Positions 1 through 8,477 of a DNA stretch of 64,000 nucleotides are shown piece by piece. Origin of the DNA: Gp6-AA40 sp963742105 (lineage in GTDB: Bacteria; Acidobacteriota; Vicinamibacteria; Vicinamibacterales; UBA2999); contig CAVUKN010000005.1 of assembly GCA_963742105.1 (NCBI GenBank), positions 930,001-994,000 of the forward strand. The letters run 5' to 3'. Under the pieces are notes generated by a model. The model was not told where the DNA came from and ran no database searches. It saw only the letters and a list, made by a program, of their open reading frames with translations. The position numbers were made by a program, and so were the translations under genes. Each line of letters starts with the position of its first letter. The first letter of the stretch is position 1.

Positions 1-112
1 GACACCGCTGCCTGCGCACCCTGCGTGGCGCGTCACGCCGTTCACGGGCGCATTGTACTTACGACCGCGGATCGCGGCGACAGCCCTGCGGACCGGATCT
101 GTGTCGCCGCGG

Positions 113-541
113 TTATCGGCGAGCGGGCCGGCGGCGCAACGGGAGCAAGGCACGCAACCGTTCTTCGCGGAGGAAGATGCCGAGCCACGCGAGGAGTGCG
201 GTGGTGAGCGGCACCAGCGGCGGATAGACTTCGCCGATGCGAACGTAGCTGGCGATGGCCCCGCCGAGATAGCCGGTGAGCAGCACGGCCCCGAGCACCG
301 ATGTCTGCGGGATCACGAACAGGAGAATCGCCGTGAGCTGCAGGAATGCCAGCAGTTCCAGCGCGCTGGTCGGCCAGCCGATCCGGTTGAACTCGGCGAC
401 GTACGTCGGCGCGTGCGTGAGCTTCCAGCGGGAACTGGTGAGCACGATGAGGACCGGCAGGACAGAGATGATGCGGCCGGCCCACACCATCCACCACGCA
501 ACGCGGGAGACACCAGGTTCCTGGACGCCGGCGTGATCCAT
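113..541 (-). CDS. DoxX-like four-helix membrane protein
   Basis: A 142-residue protein with about four hydrophobic segments (near residues 15-38, 58-80, 84-105 and 110-128), separated by short loops, and a basic C-terminus (LRRRPARR). This size and layout match the DoxX/DoxX-like family of small inner-membrane proteins, whose members have been linked to quinone or thiol redox chemistry; the exact role here is unknown. The ATG is well supported: AAGAGG lies about six bases upstream. The gene is intact, lies downstream of the MASE1 kinase gene on the same strand, and is separated from it by about 55 bp, so co-transcription is possible. Family assignment rests on overall pattern rather than a diagnostic motif. 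Confidence 0.7.
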   Translation of the reverse strand: MDHAGVQEPGVSRVAWWMVWAGRIISVLPVLIVLTSSRWKLTHAPTYVAEFNRIGWPTSALELLAFLQLTAILLFVIPQTSVLGAVLLTGYLGGAIASYVRIGEVYPPLVPLTTALLAWLGIFLREERLRALLPLRRRPARR

Positions 542-596
542 GACAGCCTCTTCTCTGACCTCTATGTCTTCGTGCCTGTGTGGTTCGTCCGTGACG

Positions 597-3401
597 TCAC
601 GTTGGCAAGCGATGCGGGTCTGGTGACTGGGCGAGCAGGCGCTGCAGCTCCGCCAACTGGCTCGGCTTCACCAGGTACGCGTCGAAGACGGCCATGCAGG
701 CACGGCGGACCGTTTCGTCGCTGTCGGCCGTCATCGCATACAGCTGGATGCGACGGTCGGCGTGTTTGTCGCGCAGGGCCCTGGCAAGCTCGAGCCCCGA
801 GCCGTCGCCGATCGCGAGATCCAGGATGGCGACGTCCGGCTTGAAGCTCTCCGCGATGGTGAGCGCGCGCGTGGCACCGGACGCGACCGCCACCTGGTGT
901 CCCCAGCTATGGAGCAATCGTGCCATCGAGCGGCGCATGCTGCGGTCATCGTCGACGACCAGCAGTCGCCGGCTCCGTAAGGCGGCGCGCGTGAGCTGCG
1001 GCAGTTTCATCCGGAATGTCGCCCCTTCGCCGACGTTCGCGACCGCCCAGAGCCGGCCGCCATGGCTCTGAACGATCGAGCGGGCGATGGCCAGTCCCAT
1101 CCCGATCCCGTCCGACTTGGTCGTGTAGAACCGGTCGAAGACGTGATCGGGACCGTCCGCACCGAAGCCGTGTCCGGTGTCACGCACACTGAGGATGACA
1201 TGACGTTTACTGCGGCGTGTGCGGATCGTGAGCAGACGTCGCGATCCGGACGACGACCGCATGGCGTCCATCGCGTTGTTGATCAAGTTGAGGAGCACCT
1301 GCTGGACCTGCACCGTGTCCGCGCGTACGGACGGGGCGTGCGGATCGAGATCGAGCAGGACGCGCACGCGCAGTTCGCGTGCGCGCGGACTGACGATCTC
1401 GACGGTGGTGCGCGCGACGTCGTTGAGATCGAGATCGACCGACTGGGCGGGCTGATTGCTGAACATTCCGCGCGTGCGTTCGACCACCTGCGTCGCACGC
1501 CGGCTGTCGTTCAGCACGTCGCGGAAGAGCGGGTGGAAGCGACGCCCGGCCGGCTCCGATTCGGACCATTGCAGCCCGGTCATGGCGGTTGCGGAGATGG
1601 CCGTCAGCGGCTGGTTCAGCTCGTGGGCGATCGACGCACTCATTTCGGCGATAGTGCCGATCCGGTTCATGCGGACGACCGCATCGTTCGCCTCGCGCAG
1701 TAACCGTGCGTTCTCGCGACGTTCGGTGATGTCCGCGTAGGTGCCGGTGACACGGGTGGGGCTGCCGCTGCTGGTTTCGGTGACCGCGCCCTTGCCGGCG
1801 ATCCATCGGACCGTCCCGTTCTTGTGAGTCATCCGGAACTCGACATCGAGACGGGAGGCATTTCCCGCGAGCATCGCTACCAGGCGCGCCATGACGTCTT
1901 CGCGGTCGTCGGGATGAATCAGCGATTGCCACGCCTCGAGGCGAGCCGGGATCTCGCTGTCCGTGTACCCCAGGACCTGCTGGAGCGTGCCGATGACCCG
2001 CAGTTCGCCGCTGGCGACGTCCAGGTCCCACACGCCGATTCCCCCAACCGTGGTCGCCAGCGTGTAGCGTTGCTGGGTGTCGCGCAGTTCCTGCTCGGAG
2101 CGCCAGCGACTGGTGATGTCGCGCGCGATGGCCAGGACACGGCCGGCGTCGACGGCGATCAGCCGCGCTTCAATCCGCTGGCGTGCCGTGTTGTCGTCAC
2201 GCGTGTATTCGATGACTGTCGGCTGGTGTGAACCGACCGCGCCGAGGGCGCGCGAGAAGGACCGCCGTGCATCCTGAGGCAACGCGTCATGGACGTCGTC
2301 GCCGACCGCGATGGCGAGGACGTGCCCGGTCTCGGTGTTCAACGCCTCGGACCCGAGACAGCGCCCGTCACGGGTGAGCAGCAACATCTGATCGGGCAGC
2401 GCGCGCAGGATCGCGCGATTCTGCTGCTCGACGTCAACGAGGGCGCCGTGCTCCCGTCGTTGCTGCTCGAGTACCCCGGCCAGCAGCATCATCGGAATGG
2501 CGTTGGCCGTGAGCACGAGCTGCACCGCCATCACCGTGTCGGCCGGCGGCAATCCGGCCAGCGGCCCGCGTCCCTGGAGAGCGGCGGTCACCGTCAGCAG
2601 CGTGGTCGAGACCAGGGCAAACGCCAACCCGGCGACGCCGAAACGCACGGTGGCCCACAGCAACAGCGGCATCGGCGCGTAGAGCGCGACGAACAGCCCG
2701 AAGCCGTCGCGCCGGTCGATCGGCAGCACCGCGGTATGCACGAGACCGAGGCCGACCAGCAGTCCAGCGAATTCGGCGACGCGGGGAAGTGCCGGCAGTC
2801 GACGGTCGCGTACATACGGCCAGAGCAACACCAGCGACGGCACGATCGTCAGCGTGGCGATCGCATTCGAAATGGTCCGCGCACTCCAGGCGTGCCGGAC
2901 GTCCTCGGCCCAGCCCAGGCTGACGTAGACCACAGCCGGCACGACCGACGCGACTGCTGGCGCCAGCCAGCAACCACCCAGAATGAAGATGAGGATTTGC
3001 CGAGCGTCGGCGAAGAACCCGTTGATGCCGGCGTAGCGACGCACGAACCAGGCGGCCATCAGCGCCTGAAGGCCGTTGCCGAGGAACTGGATCAGCCAGG
3101 CGGTGGTCCCGATGCCATCGGCGGAGTGGGCCAGGCCGTGCGCGACCAGCGAGCCCGCCAGCAGTGCCGGCCACCAGCGCGGCACCGATAGCACCAGCGC
3201 CGCCGTCAGGACGGCGGTCGGAGGCCAGAAGAACGAGATGCCGCTTGCGGGGTACCGCAGGCTGAAGCCGGCAAGGCAGCCGAGATAGTAGGCGACACCG
3301 ACGGCAATTGGCGGTGCAAGCATCCTCCGGATCGACCGGCGTCGCCAATCATGATCGGCCAAATCGCGCACCGCGACGACGCGCAGAGCTTCATCGCTCA
3401 T
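597..3401 (-). CDS. MASE1 hybrid sensor histidine kinase
   Basis: Predicted integral-membrane signalling kinase of about 934 residues. The first ~300 residues are a MASE1-type multi-helix sensor (motif FFWPPTAVLTAAL). Two PAS-type segments follow; the second carries a PAC end at TYADITERRE. Then come a HisKA dimerisation helix with the phospho-acceptor in SIAHELNQPL (about His593), a HATPase domain with DTGHGFG and GIGMGLAIARS, and a C-terminal receiver with the acceptor Asp in VAILDLAIGD (about Asp861). The upstream ATG of the open frame at 3527 is unlikely; I chose 3401 because GAGGTAGAAGT stands just before it and the protein then begins MSDEALRV. The kinase could phosphorylate its own receiver or pass phosphate to an unlinked regulator. 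No partner regulator is adjacent. Confidence 0.88.
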   Translation of the reverse strand: MSDEALRVVAVRDLADHDWRRRSIRRMLAPPIAVGVAYYLGCLAGFSLRYPASGISFFWPPTAVLTAALVLSVPRWWPALLAGSLVAHGLAHSADGIGTTAWLIQFLGNGLQALMAAWFVRRYAGINGFFADARQILIFILGGCWLAPAVASVVPAVVYVSLGWAEDVRHAWSARTISNAIATLTIVPSLVLLWPYVRDRRLPALPRVAEFAGLLVGLGLVHTAVLPIDRRDGFGLFVALYAPMPLLLWATVRFGVAGLAFALVSTTLLTVTAALQGRGPLAGLPPADTVMAVQLVLTANAIPMMLLAGVLEQQRREHGALVDVEQQNRAILRALPDQMLLLTRDGRCLGSEALNTETGHVLAIAVGDDVHDALPQDARRSFSRALGAVGSHQPTVIEYTRDDNTARQRIEARLIAVDAGRVLAIARDITSRWRSEQELRDTQQRYTLATTVGGIGVWDLDVASGELRVIGTLQQVLGYTDSEIPARLEAWQSLIHPDDREDVMARLVAMLAGNASRLDVEFRMTHKNGTVRWIAGKGAVTETSSGSPTRVTGTYADITERRENARLLREANDAVVRMNRIGTIAEMSASIAHELNQPLTAISATAMTGLQWSESEPAGRRFHPLFRDVLNDSRRATQVVERTRGMFSNQPAQSVDLDLNDVARTTVEIVSPRARELRVRVLLDLDPHAPSVRADTVQVQQVLLNLINNAMDAMRSSSGSRRLLTIRTRRSKRHVILSVRDTGHGFGADGPDHVFDRFYTTKSDGIGMGLAIARSIVQSHGGRLWAVANVGEGATFRMKLPQLTRAALRSRRLLVVDDDRSMRRSMARLLHSWGHQVAVASGATRALTIAESFKPDVAILDLAIGDGSGLELARALRDKHADRRIQLYAMTADSDETVRRACMAVFDAYLVKPSQLAELQRLLAQSPDPHRLPT

Positions 3402-3697
3402 ACTTCTACCTCGGGCCGACCGTGTCGGCCAGGTAGCGCACGCCATGAACGGCGCGCGGATGTTGTGTCGCTGCGACAGAAAGAGCCAGGACACGCACAC
3501 TAAGTCTTCTCCCCGTCGCCTGTCCATGAATTTTGCCGATCGAACGACCCTGAACTCAGGGCGTTCTGGCGCAATCCTTTTCGCCTATCCTCATCGCGAT
3601 TGGTCAGATGGGAACCGCAGGCCGTGAACCCGGCGCGGTCCCCGGCGGGTGAAGAGTGAGCCGGACGTTGCCGACTACGTCCGGCGTGGAGACAAAC

Positions 3698-5806
3698 ATG
3701 CGTCTGGTCACGTCCGCGGCGGCTTGCGCCTGCGTGGGAACGCTCTGGATGGCTGCGGCATCGGCGCAGAGCGGTCGAACTGATTTCTCCGCGTCGGCTT
3801 TATCCGCGCCGCCGACCGGCGCCTGGGCAACCAATGGCGGCAACCTGTTCAACCAGCGCTACTCACCGCTCGCGGCAATCAATCGCGAGAACGTGGCGCA
3901 GCTCAAAGGCGTATGGCGGACGCGACTGCGGGGATCGGGAACCGCTCCGCAGTACTCGGCGCACGCCCAACCGATCGTTCACGACGGCGTCGCCTACATC
4001 AGCACCGGCGCGAACGATGTGTTCGCTCTCGCGATCGACAGCGGCGAGATCCTCTGGCAATACGAGGCCAGGCTCGACCCGGCGATCGTGACCGCGGTCT
4101 GTTGCGGCTGGAACAGCAAGGGCGTCGCGATCAGCGAGGACCGGGTATTCATCGGGCAACTCGACGGCAAGCTCGTCGCCCTCGATCGCCGCACCGGCAC
4201 CGTCGCGTGGTCGATCCAGGCCGAGCGCTGGCAGGACAACTTCTCGATTACCGCCGCGCCCGTCTACGTCAACGGCATGGTGATCACCGGTTTTGCGGGA
4301 GCCGATCGCGGCACGCGCGGCCGGCTGAAAGCGTACGACGCGAAGGACGGTCGCCTCGTCTGGACCTTCTACACGATTCCAGCACCGGGCGAGCCCGGTC
4401 ACGAGACCTGGCCAGGCGACAACGACGCCTGGAAGTACGGCGGCGGCTCGATCTGGCAGACGCCGGCAATCGATCCCGAGCTTGGCCTTGCTTACTTTTC
4501 CACCGGCAACGCCGGTCCGGACTACAACGGGGCGGCCCGTCGCGGCGACAACCTGTACACCGCATCGATCGTTGCCGTCGATCTCGCCACCGGGAAGTAC
4601 CGCTGGCACTTCCAGCAGGTCCATCACGACATTTGGGACTACGACTCCGTCAATCCGGTCGTCCTGATGAACGTCACCACGGGCGGGCGCGTGCGCAAGG
4701 CAATCGCCGAAGTCAGCAAGACGGGTTGGGCATACATCCTCGATCGCGAGACCGGCAAGCCGCTGCTCGGCATCGACGAACGTCCTGTCCCCCAGGAGCC
4801 GCGGCAAGCGACCGCCGCCACCCAGCCGTTCCCGCGCGGCGACGCGGTGGTGCCGCAGATGATCGAGATTGCCCCTGAAGGGCTGCAACTCGTCAACGAC
4901 GGGCGCATCTTCACGCCCTTTGTCGGCAAGGACCCGGTGATCGTGAAGCCGGGCATCTGGGGCGGGGCGAACTGGCCGCCGAGCGCCTACGACCCGACGC
5001 AGCAGCTCCTGTTCGTCTGCGCCTCGTCAGTCGTCAACGGCTACACCGGTGGCGGCAATCCCACTGTCGTCGAGCCTGGACGCACGCCCGACCTGTACAA
5101 CGGCGGTGCGACGGTGTTCACGCGTTTGTCGAGGAGCGGCATCATCGCCGCGCTCGACGTCACGACGAACCGGCTCAAGTGGCGCTACCGATGGCCAGAC
5201 CAGTGCTACAGCGGAACGCTGGCCACCGGAGGACACCTGTTGTTCGTCGGCCGCGCGGACGGGCGGCTGACGGCGTTGGACTCTTCCACCGGCGTTCAGT
5301 TGTGGGAGTTTCAGACCGGCGCCGGCATGCATGCGCCAGCCAGCACCTTCGAGTACAAGGGTAAGCAGTACGTCATCGCGTTCTCCGGGGGCAACGCGCT
5401 GCTCGGCTCACCACGCGGCGACAGTGTCTGGCTGTTTGCGCTCGACGGAACGTTGCCGCCCGCGGCGCCAGGAACGCCCGTCCCGCGCACGACCGCCATA
5501 CCCGCACCGGCCGACGGCACGAATGCCAGGGCCGGCGCCGGCGCCGCGGAGACCCTCACGGCGCTCGACCTCACCGCGGGCAAGCAGGTGTTCGAACAGG
5601 CGTGCGTGCTGTGCCACGGCGCTGACGGAGCGGGCGGTCATGGCGTCGGCGCACCGCTGACCGCGATCAAGGATGTGGCTGCGACAATCCAGACGGTCAC
5701 GTCCGGTCGCAACAGCATGCCGGCGTTTGCGTCGACGCTCACGCCGGAACAGATCCGGAACGTCAGCGGCTACGTGGTGCAAGTATTGGCTCGACCTGCT
5801 CGTTGA
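3698..5806 (+). CDS. PQQ-dependent dehydrogenase with C-terminal cytochrome c
   Basis: Exported quinohaemoprotein of about 702 residues, predicted to oxidise an alcohol or sugar in the periplasm with PQQ and to pass electrons to its own haem c. After a signal peptide (cut near ASAQS) comes an eight-bladed PQQ propeller with repeated LxALDxxTGxxxW-type blades. The adjacent cysteines of TAVCCGW (about 135-136) correspond to the disulfide over PQQ in this family. A Pro/Ala-rich linker leads to a cytochrome domain with CVLCHG (about 636-640); the likely axial Met lies in NSMPAF. Start 3698 is preferred over an in-frame ATG at 3656 because GGAG precedes it and it begins the signal peptide directly. 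The substrate cannot be read from sequence. Intact and apparently monocistronic. Confidence 0.9.
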   Translation: MRLVTSAAACACVGTLWMAAASAQSGRTDFSASALSAPPTGAWATNGGNLFNQRYSPLAAINRENVAQLKGVWRTRLRGSGTAPQYSAHAQPIVHDGVAYISTGANDVFALAIDSGEILWQYEARLDPAIVTAVCCGWNSKGVAISEDRVFIGQLDGKLVALDRRTGTVAWSIQAERWQDNFSITAAPVYVNGMVITGFAGADRGTRGRLKAYDAKDGRLVWTFYTIPAPGEPGHETWPGDNDAWKYGGGSIWQTPAIDPELGLAYFSTGNAGPDYNGAARRGDNLYTASIVAVDLATGKYRWHFQQVHHDIWDYDSVNPVVLMNVTTGGRVRKAIAEVSKTGWAYILDRETGKPLLGIDERPVPQEPRQATAATQPFPRGDAVVPQMIEIAPEGLQLVNDGRIFTPFVGKDPVIVKPGIWGGANWPPSAYDPTQQLLFVCASSVVNGYTGGGNPTVVEPGRTPDLYNGGATVFTRLSRSGIIAALDVTTNRLKWRYRWPDQCYSGTLATGGHLLFVGRADGRLTALDSSTGVQLWEFQTGAGMHAPASTFEYKGKQYVIAFSGGNALLGSPRGDSVWLFALDGTLPPAAPGTPVPRTTAIPAPADGTNARAGAGAAETLTALDLTAGKQVFEQACVLCHGADGAGGHGVGAPLTAIKDVAATIQTVTSGRNSMPAFASTLTPEQIRNVSGYVVQVLARPAR

Positions 5807-5837
5807 GCACGTCGCCCGCCGCGCACGACGGCGTGGT

Positions 5838-6060
5838 CTACGCTCCCTTGCGCCTTCGTCTGCCATAGGCGGGCGTGGTCCAGCATGAATGGCACGGCCA
5901 GGAGTGTGGCCACGGGCGGAGCTGCATCACCCGACGCGCGTGACCGGTTGCGAGGTGCGAATGGCGGCTCGCTGCGCGAGCCAGCCGCCGGTGCCGCCGC
6001 CCGCCAGCTTCAGCGCGTGCGCCACGTAGTAGATGAACGGCATCGCAGCGAAGCCATGCT
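5838..6060 (-). other. Possible gene remnant in a 400 bp intergenic space
   Basis: Between the PQQ dehydrogenase and the beta-lactamase-like gene there is no convincing gene. Reading leftward, one frame gives a short hydrophobic segment (FAAMPFIYYVAHALKLAGG) that begins inside the neighbouring repeat array and soon stops. It may be the relic of a membrane-protein gene; I do not recognise the family. Confidence 0.25.
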
Positions 6061-6067
6061 GATCCTT

Positions 6068-6192
6068 CCATTGACGATTGACCAATTGGCAGATTGGAAA
6101 ATTTGATGAACTTCCAAATCCAACTGGTCCAACCCAAATAGTCAATCCAATCGGTCAATCCAATTGGTCAATCTTCAAATTGGTCAATCGTC
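6068..6192. repeat. Self-complementary short tandem array (ATTGGTCAATC type)
   Basis: AT-rich run of 8-11 bp units around ATTGACCAATTGG at the left and its reverse complement, CCAATTGGTCAATC, repeated at the right. The two sides can fold on each other. The array lies just past the end of the beta-lactamase-like gene. Its base composition contrasts sharply with the ~65% GC surroundings. Confidence 0.7.
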
Positions 6193-6208
6193 CATCTCTC
6201 TGCGGGAG

Positions 6209-7421
6209 CTACTTCAAATTTCGATACACCGCGTCTTCGACCGCGTCGTACACCTTCATCGACGGCTCGTCGTAGAAGGGCAGCGTCTGCATCATCACGA
6301 CGACGCCGACCTGGCGCACCGGATCGATGAAGAAATGCGTGTTGAAGATACCGGCCCACGTGCCGCTGCCCGGTGAGCGGCGGTTCGCGACCCGCTCCGC
6401 AGCCAGCTGGAACCCGAATCCCCAGTGGTCCCTGCCCACGCCCACCGGGAAGTTCCGCGACAGCGACTGGTTCGTCGACTGCTGCAGCTGCGCGGTGACC
6501 GCGCCGCTCTGGCTGGTCAGCATCGCCTTCACGGCCCCTTCGCTCAGGAGCCGCACGTTACCGGCTTTCCCATGATTGAGGAGCATGCGCAGGAAGAGCG
6601 CGTAGTCTCCCGCTGTGCCGTACAGTCCGCCGTCGCCCGCCACGCTGGCCGGCAACGTCGCCGGCATCGGCCGCTCGACGAACTTGCCGTCCGCCCCGCG
6701 AGCGTTCGTCGCGACGACGCGGCCGTATTTCGCCGGCGGGACGAGATAGCTGGTGTCGTGCATCCCGAGCGGCTCCAGGATGCGTGCGGTCAGAAACGCA
6801 TCGAGCTTCTGGCCCGAGACCACCGCCACGACGTCGCCGAGCACCCGTGTGCTGGCGCCATACGCCCACCCCTCGCCGGGATCGAACAGCAGCGGAAGAT
6901 CAGCTTCGGATTTCCCAGTCTTCTCGACGAGTTTCGCGACGGTCGCATTGGAGAAGGTGTATCCGATCCCCGACGTGTGCGTCAGGAGGTGACGAATCGT
7001 CATCGGCCGCTTCGCGGGACGTGTCTCGTAGCTGCCATCGGCCAGGTTGAACCGGCTGATGACGACCGGATCCTTGTACTTCGGGCAGGTACCTGGCGAC
7101 GTCGTCGTCCAGCTTCAGTTTTCCTTCGTCCACCAGCATCATGATGGCCGTCGAGGTGATCGGCTTCGTCATCGAGGCCATGTTGAAGATGGTGTCGCGG
7201 GCCATCGGCTGCGATCCGAGCGTCCGGCTGAGGCCGAACGCCTCGTGGTAGAGCAGGCCGTCCTGGTTGACGACCGCCACGACGACACCGGGCACATCGC
7301 CGCGGGCCGTGGCGTCCTTGAGCAAGGCTGACAGCGACGAGGTCCCAGCCGTGGTCAGAGTCGGCGCGGCCGAGACGGAAACGACGAGCAGGAGCGGCAG
7401 AAACCACAGCAGACGTTTCAT
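6209..7421 (-). CDS. Class C beta-lactamase-fold serine hydrolase (one frame break)
   Basis: About 404 residues when two frames are joined. The protein starts with a signal peptide (MKRLLWFLPLLLVVSVSAA). The nucleophile motif SxxK is present as SMTK in MASMTKPITS, followed by the conserved block LTHTSGIGYTF. The family comprises exported esterases, peptidases and beta-lactamases. The C-terminus (THFFIDPVRQVGVVVMMQ) is typical of the family. The frame changes near 7080, where the reverse strand reads GAAGTAC and the family sequence LPEYKDP calls for GAGTAC; removal of one A restores it. I consider this a sequencing indel more likely than a real mutation. The start codon has no strong ribosome site. 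Confidence 0.82.
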
Positions 7422-7509
7422 GGCCAGACGATTCTAGTGATTTCATCGGTTTGCCGCTGTTCCTGGGCTGGATCCCAAACTGAAAGGAGCCTACACTGAG
7501 CCTTCCGAA

Positions 7510-8452
7510 ATGTCTTCGAATCCGTCCGGGCAGACCAGGCGTGCGCTTCTGAAGACGGCTGTCGCGGGTGCGGCAGGTATCGCGCTGGGCATGCCCGTGC
7601 GAACTCTGTGCTGCTCAGGCCGTTACTGCAGCGGGCGATGCCGTCGAACGGCTGGCGGACGATCTCTTCGTCCTGCGCCTTCCGGGTCAGGAGAATGTGG
7701 TTGCGCAGACCACGCGTGACGGCGTCGTGCTCGTCGACGGCGGTTCCGCTGCCGCGGCCGAGGCGTTGACCCGCGCCGTCGCCGCCCTGCCTGGCGGAGG
7801 CCCGGTCACCACGCTCTTCAACACGCACTGGCATCCGGAACAGACGGGGCTGAACGAACAGGTCGGGAAGGCCGGCCGCACGATCGTCGCGCACGAGAAC
7901 ACGCGGCTGTGGCTGACGACGGATGTGACGTGGCCGTGGAATGGCCAGACCTTCAAGCGGCTGCCGAAAGTCGCGCAACCGAACAAGACGTTCTACACGA
8001 CCGGCAAGCTCGATTCGGGAGTGCAGTACGGCTACGTGGCCGACGCCGCCCACACCGACGGGGACATGTACGTCTACTTCCCGCAGCAGAACGTGCTGGC
8101 CGTAGGTGGAGTGGCGTCAGGCGAGGGCTGGCCGGTTGTCGACTACATCACCGGAGGCTGGATTGGCGGACTCGTCGGCGGCCTGCAGCGCCTGCAGACC
8201 ATTGGCAACGAGCAGACCCGCATCGTCGCGAGTCGCGGGCCAGTGCTCAGCATGGCGCAGGTGAAGACGCAGGCGGACATGTACGGGACGCTGTACGAAC
8301 GCTTGACGCAGATGCTGAACAAGGGTCGGAGTCCCGACGAAGCGGTCGCGGCGAAGCCGGCCAAGGATTACGAAGCGCAGATGGGGAACCCGGACGAGTT
8401 CGTGCGCCGCTCGTTCGAGAGCCTGTGGGCATACTTGTCGCCGGACGCGTAG
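7510..8452 (+). CDS. Tat-exported metallo-beta-lactamase-fold protein (one frame break)
   Basis: About 314 residues after joining frames near 7600. The N-terminus TRRALLKTAVAGAAGIALG has a twin-arginine-type n-region and hydrophobic core, so export of a folded protein is likely. The mature part has the metallo-beta-lactamase fold signature at NTHWHPEQTG and a downstream AAHTDGD. The metal motif is not canonical: HxHxDH becomes HWHPEQ, with Glu for Asp and Gln for the third His, so metal binding may be altered. A long helical C-terminus follows (LYERLTQML, FVRRSFESLW). AAAGGAG lies 20 bp before the ATG, which is far for a ribosome site. The gene precedes the first DUF1592 cassette by only 25 bp and may be co-transcribed with it. 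Confidence 0.75.
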
Positions 8453-8477
8453 AACGACGACAAATGCACGATTCAAC

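Noticed and set aside
1..112. Possible 5' part of a gene reading leftward off the window
   Set aside because: Only short GTG-initiated frames without a ribosome site; too little sequence to support a gene.
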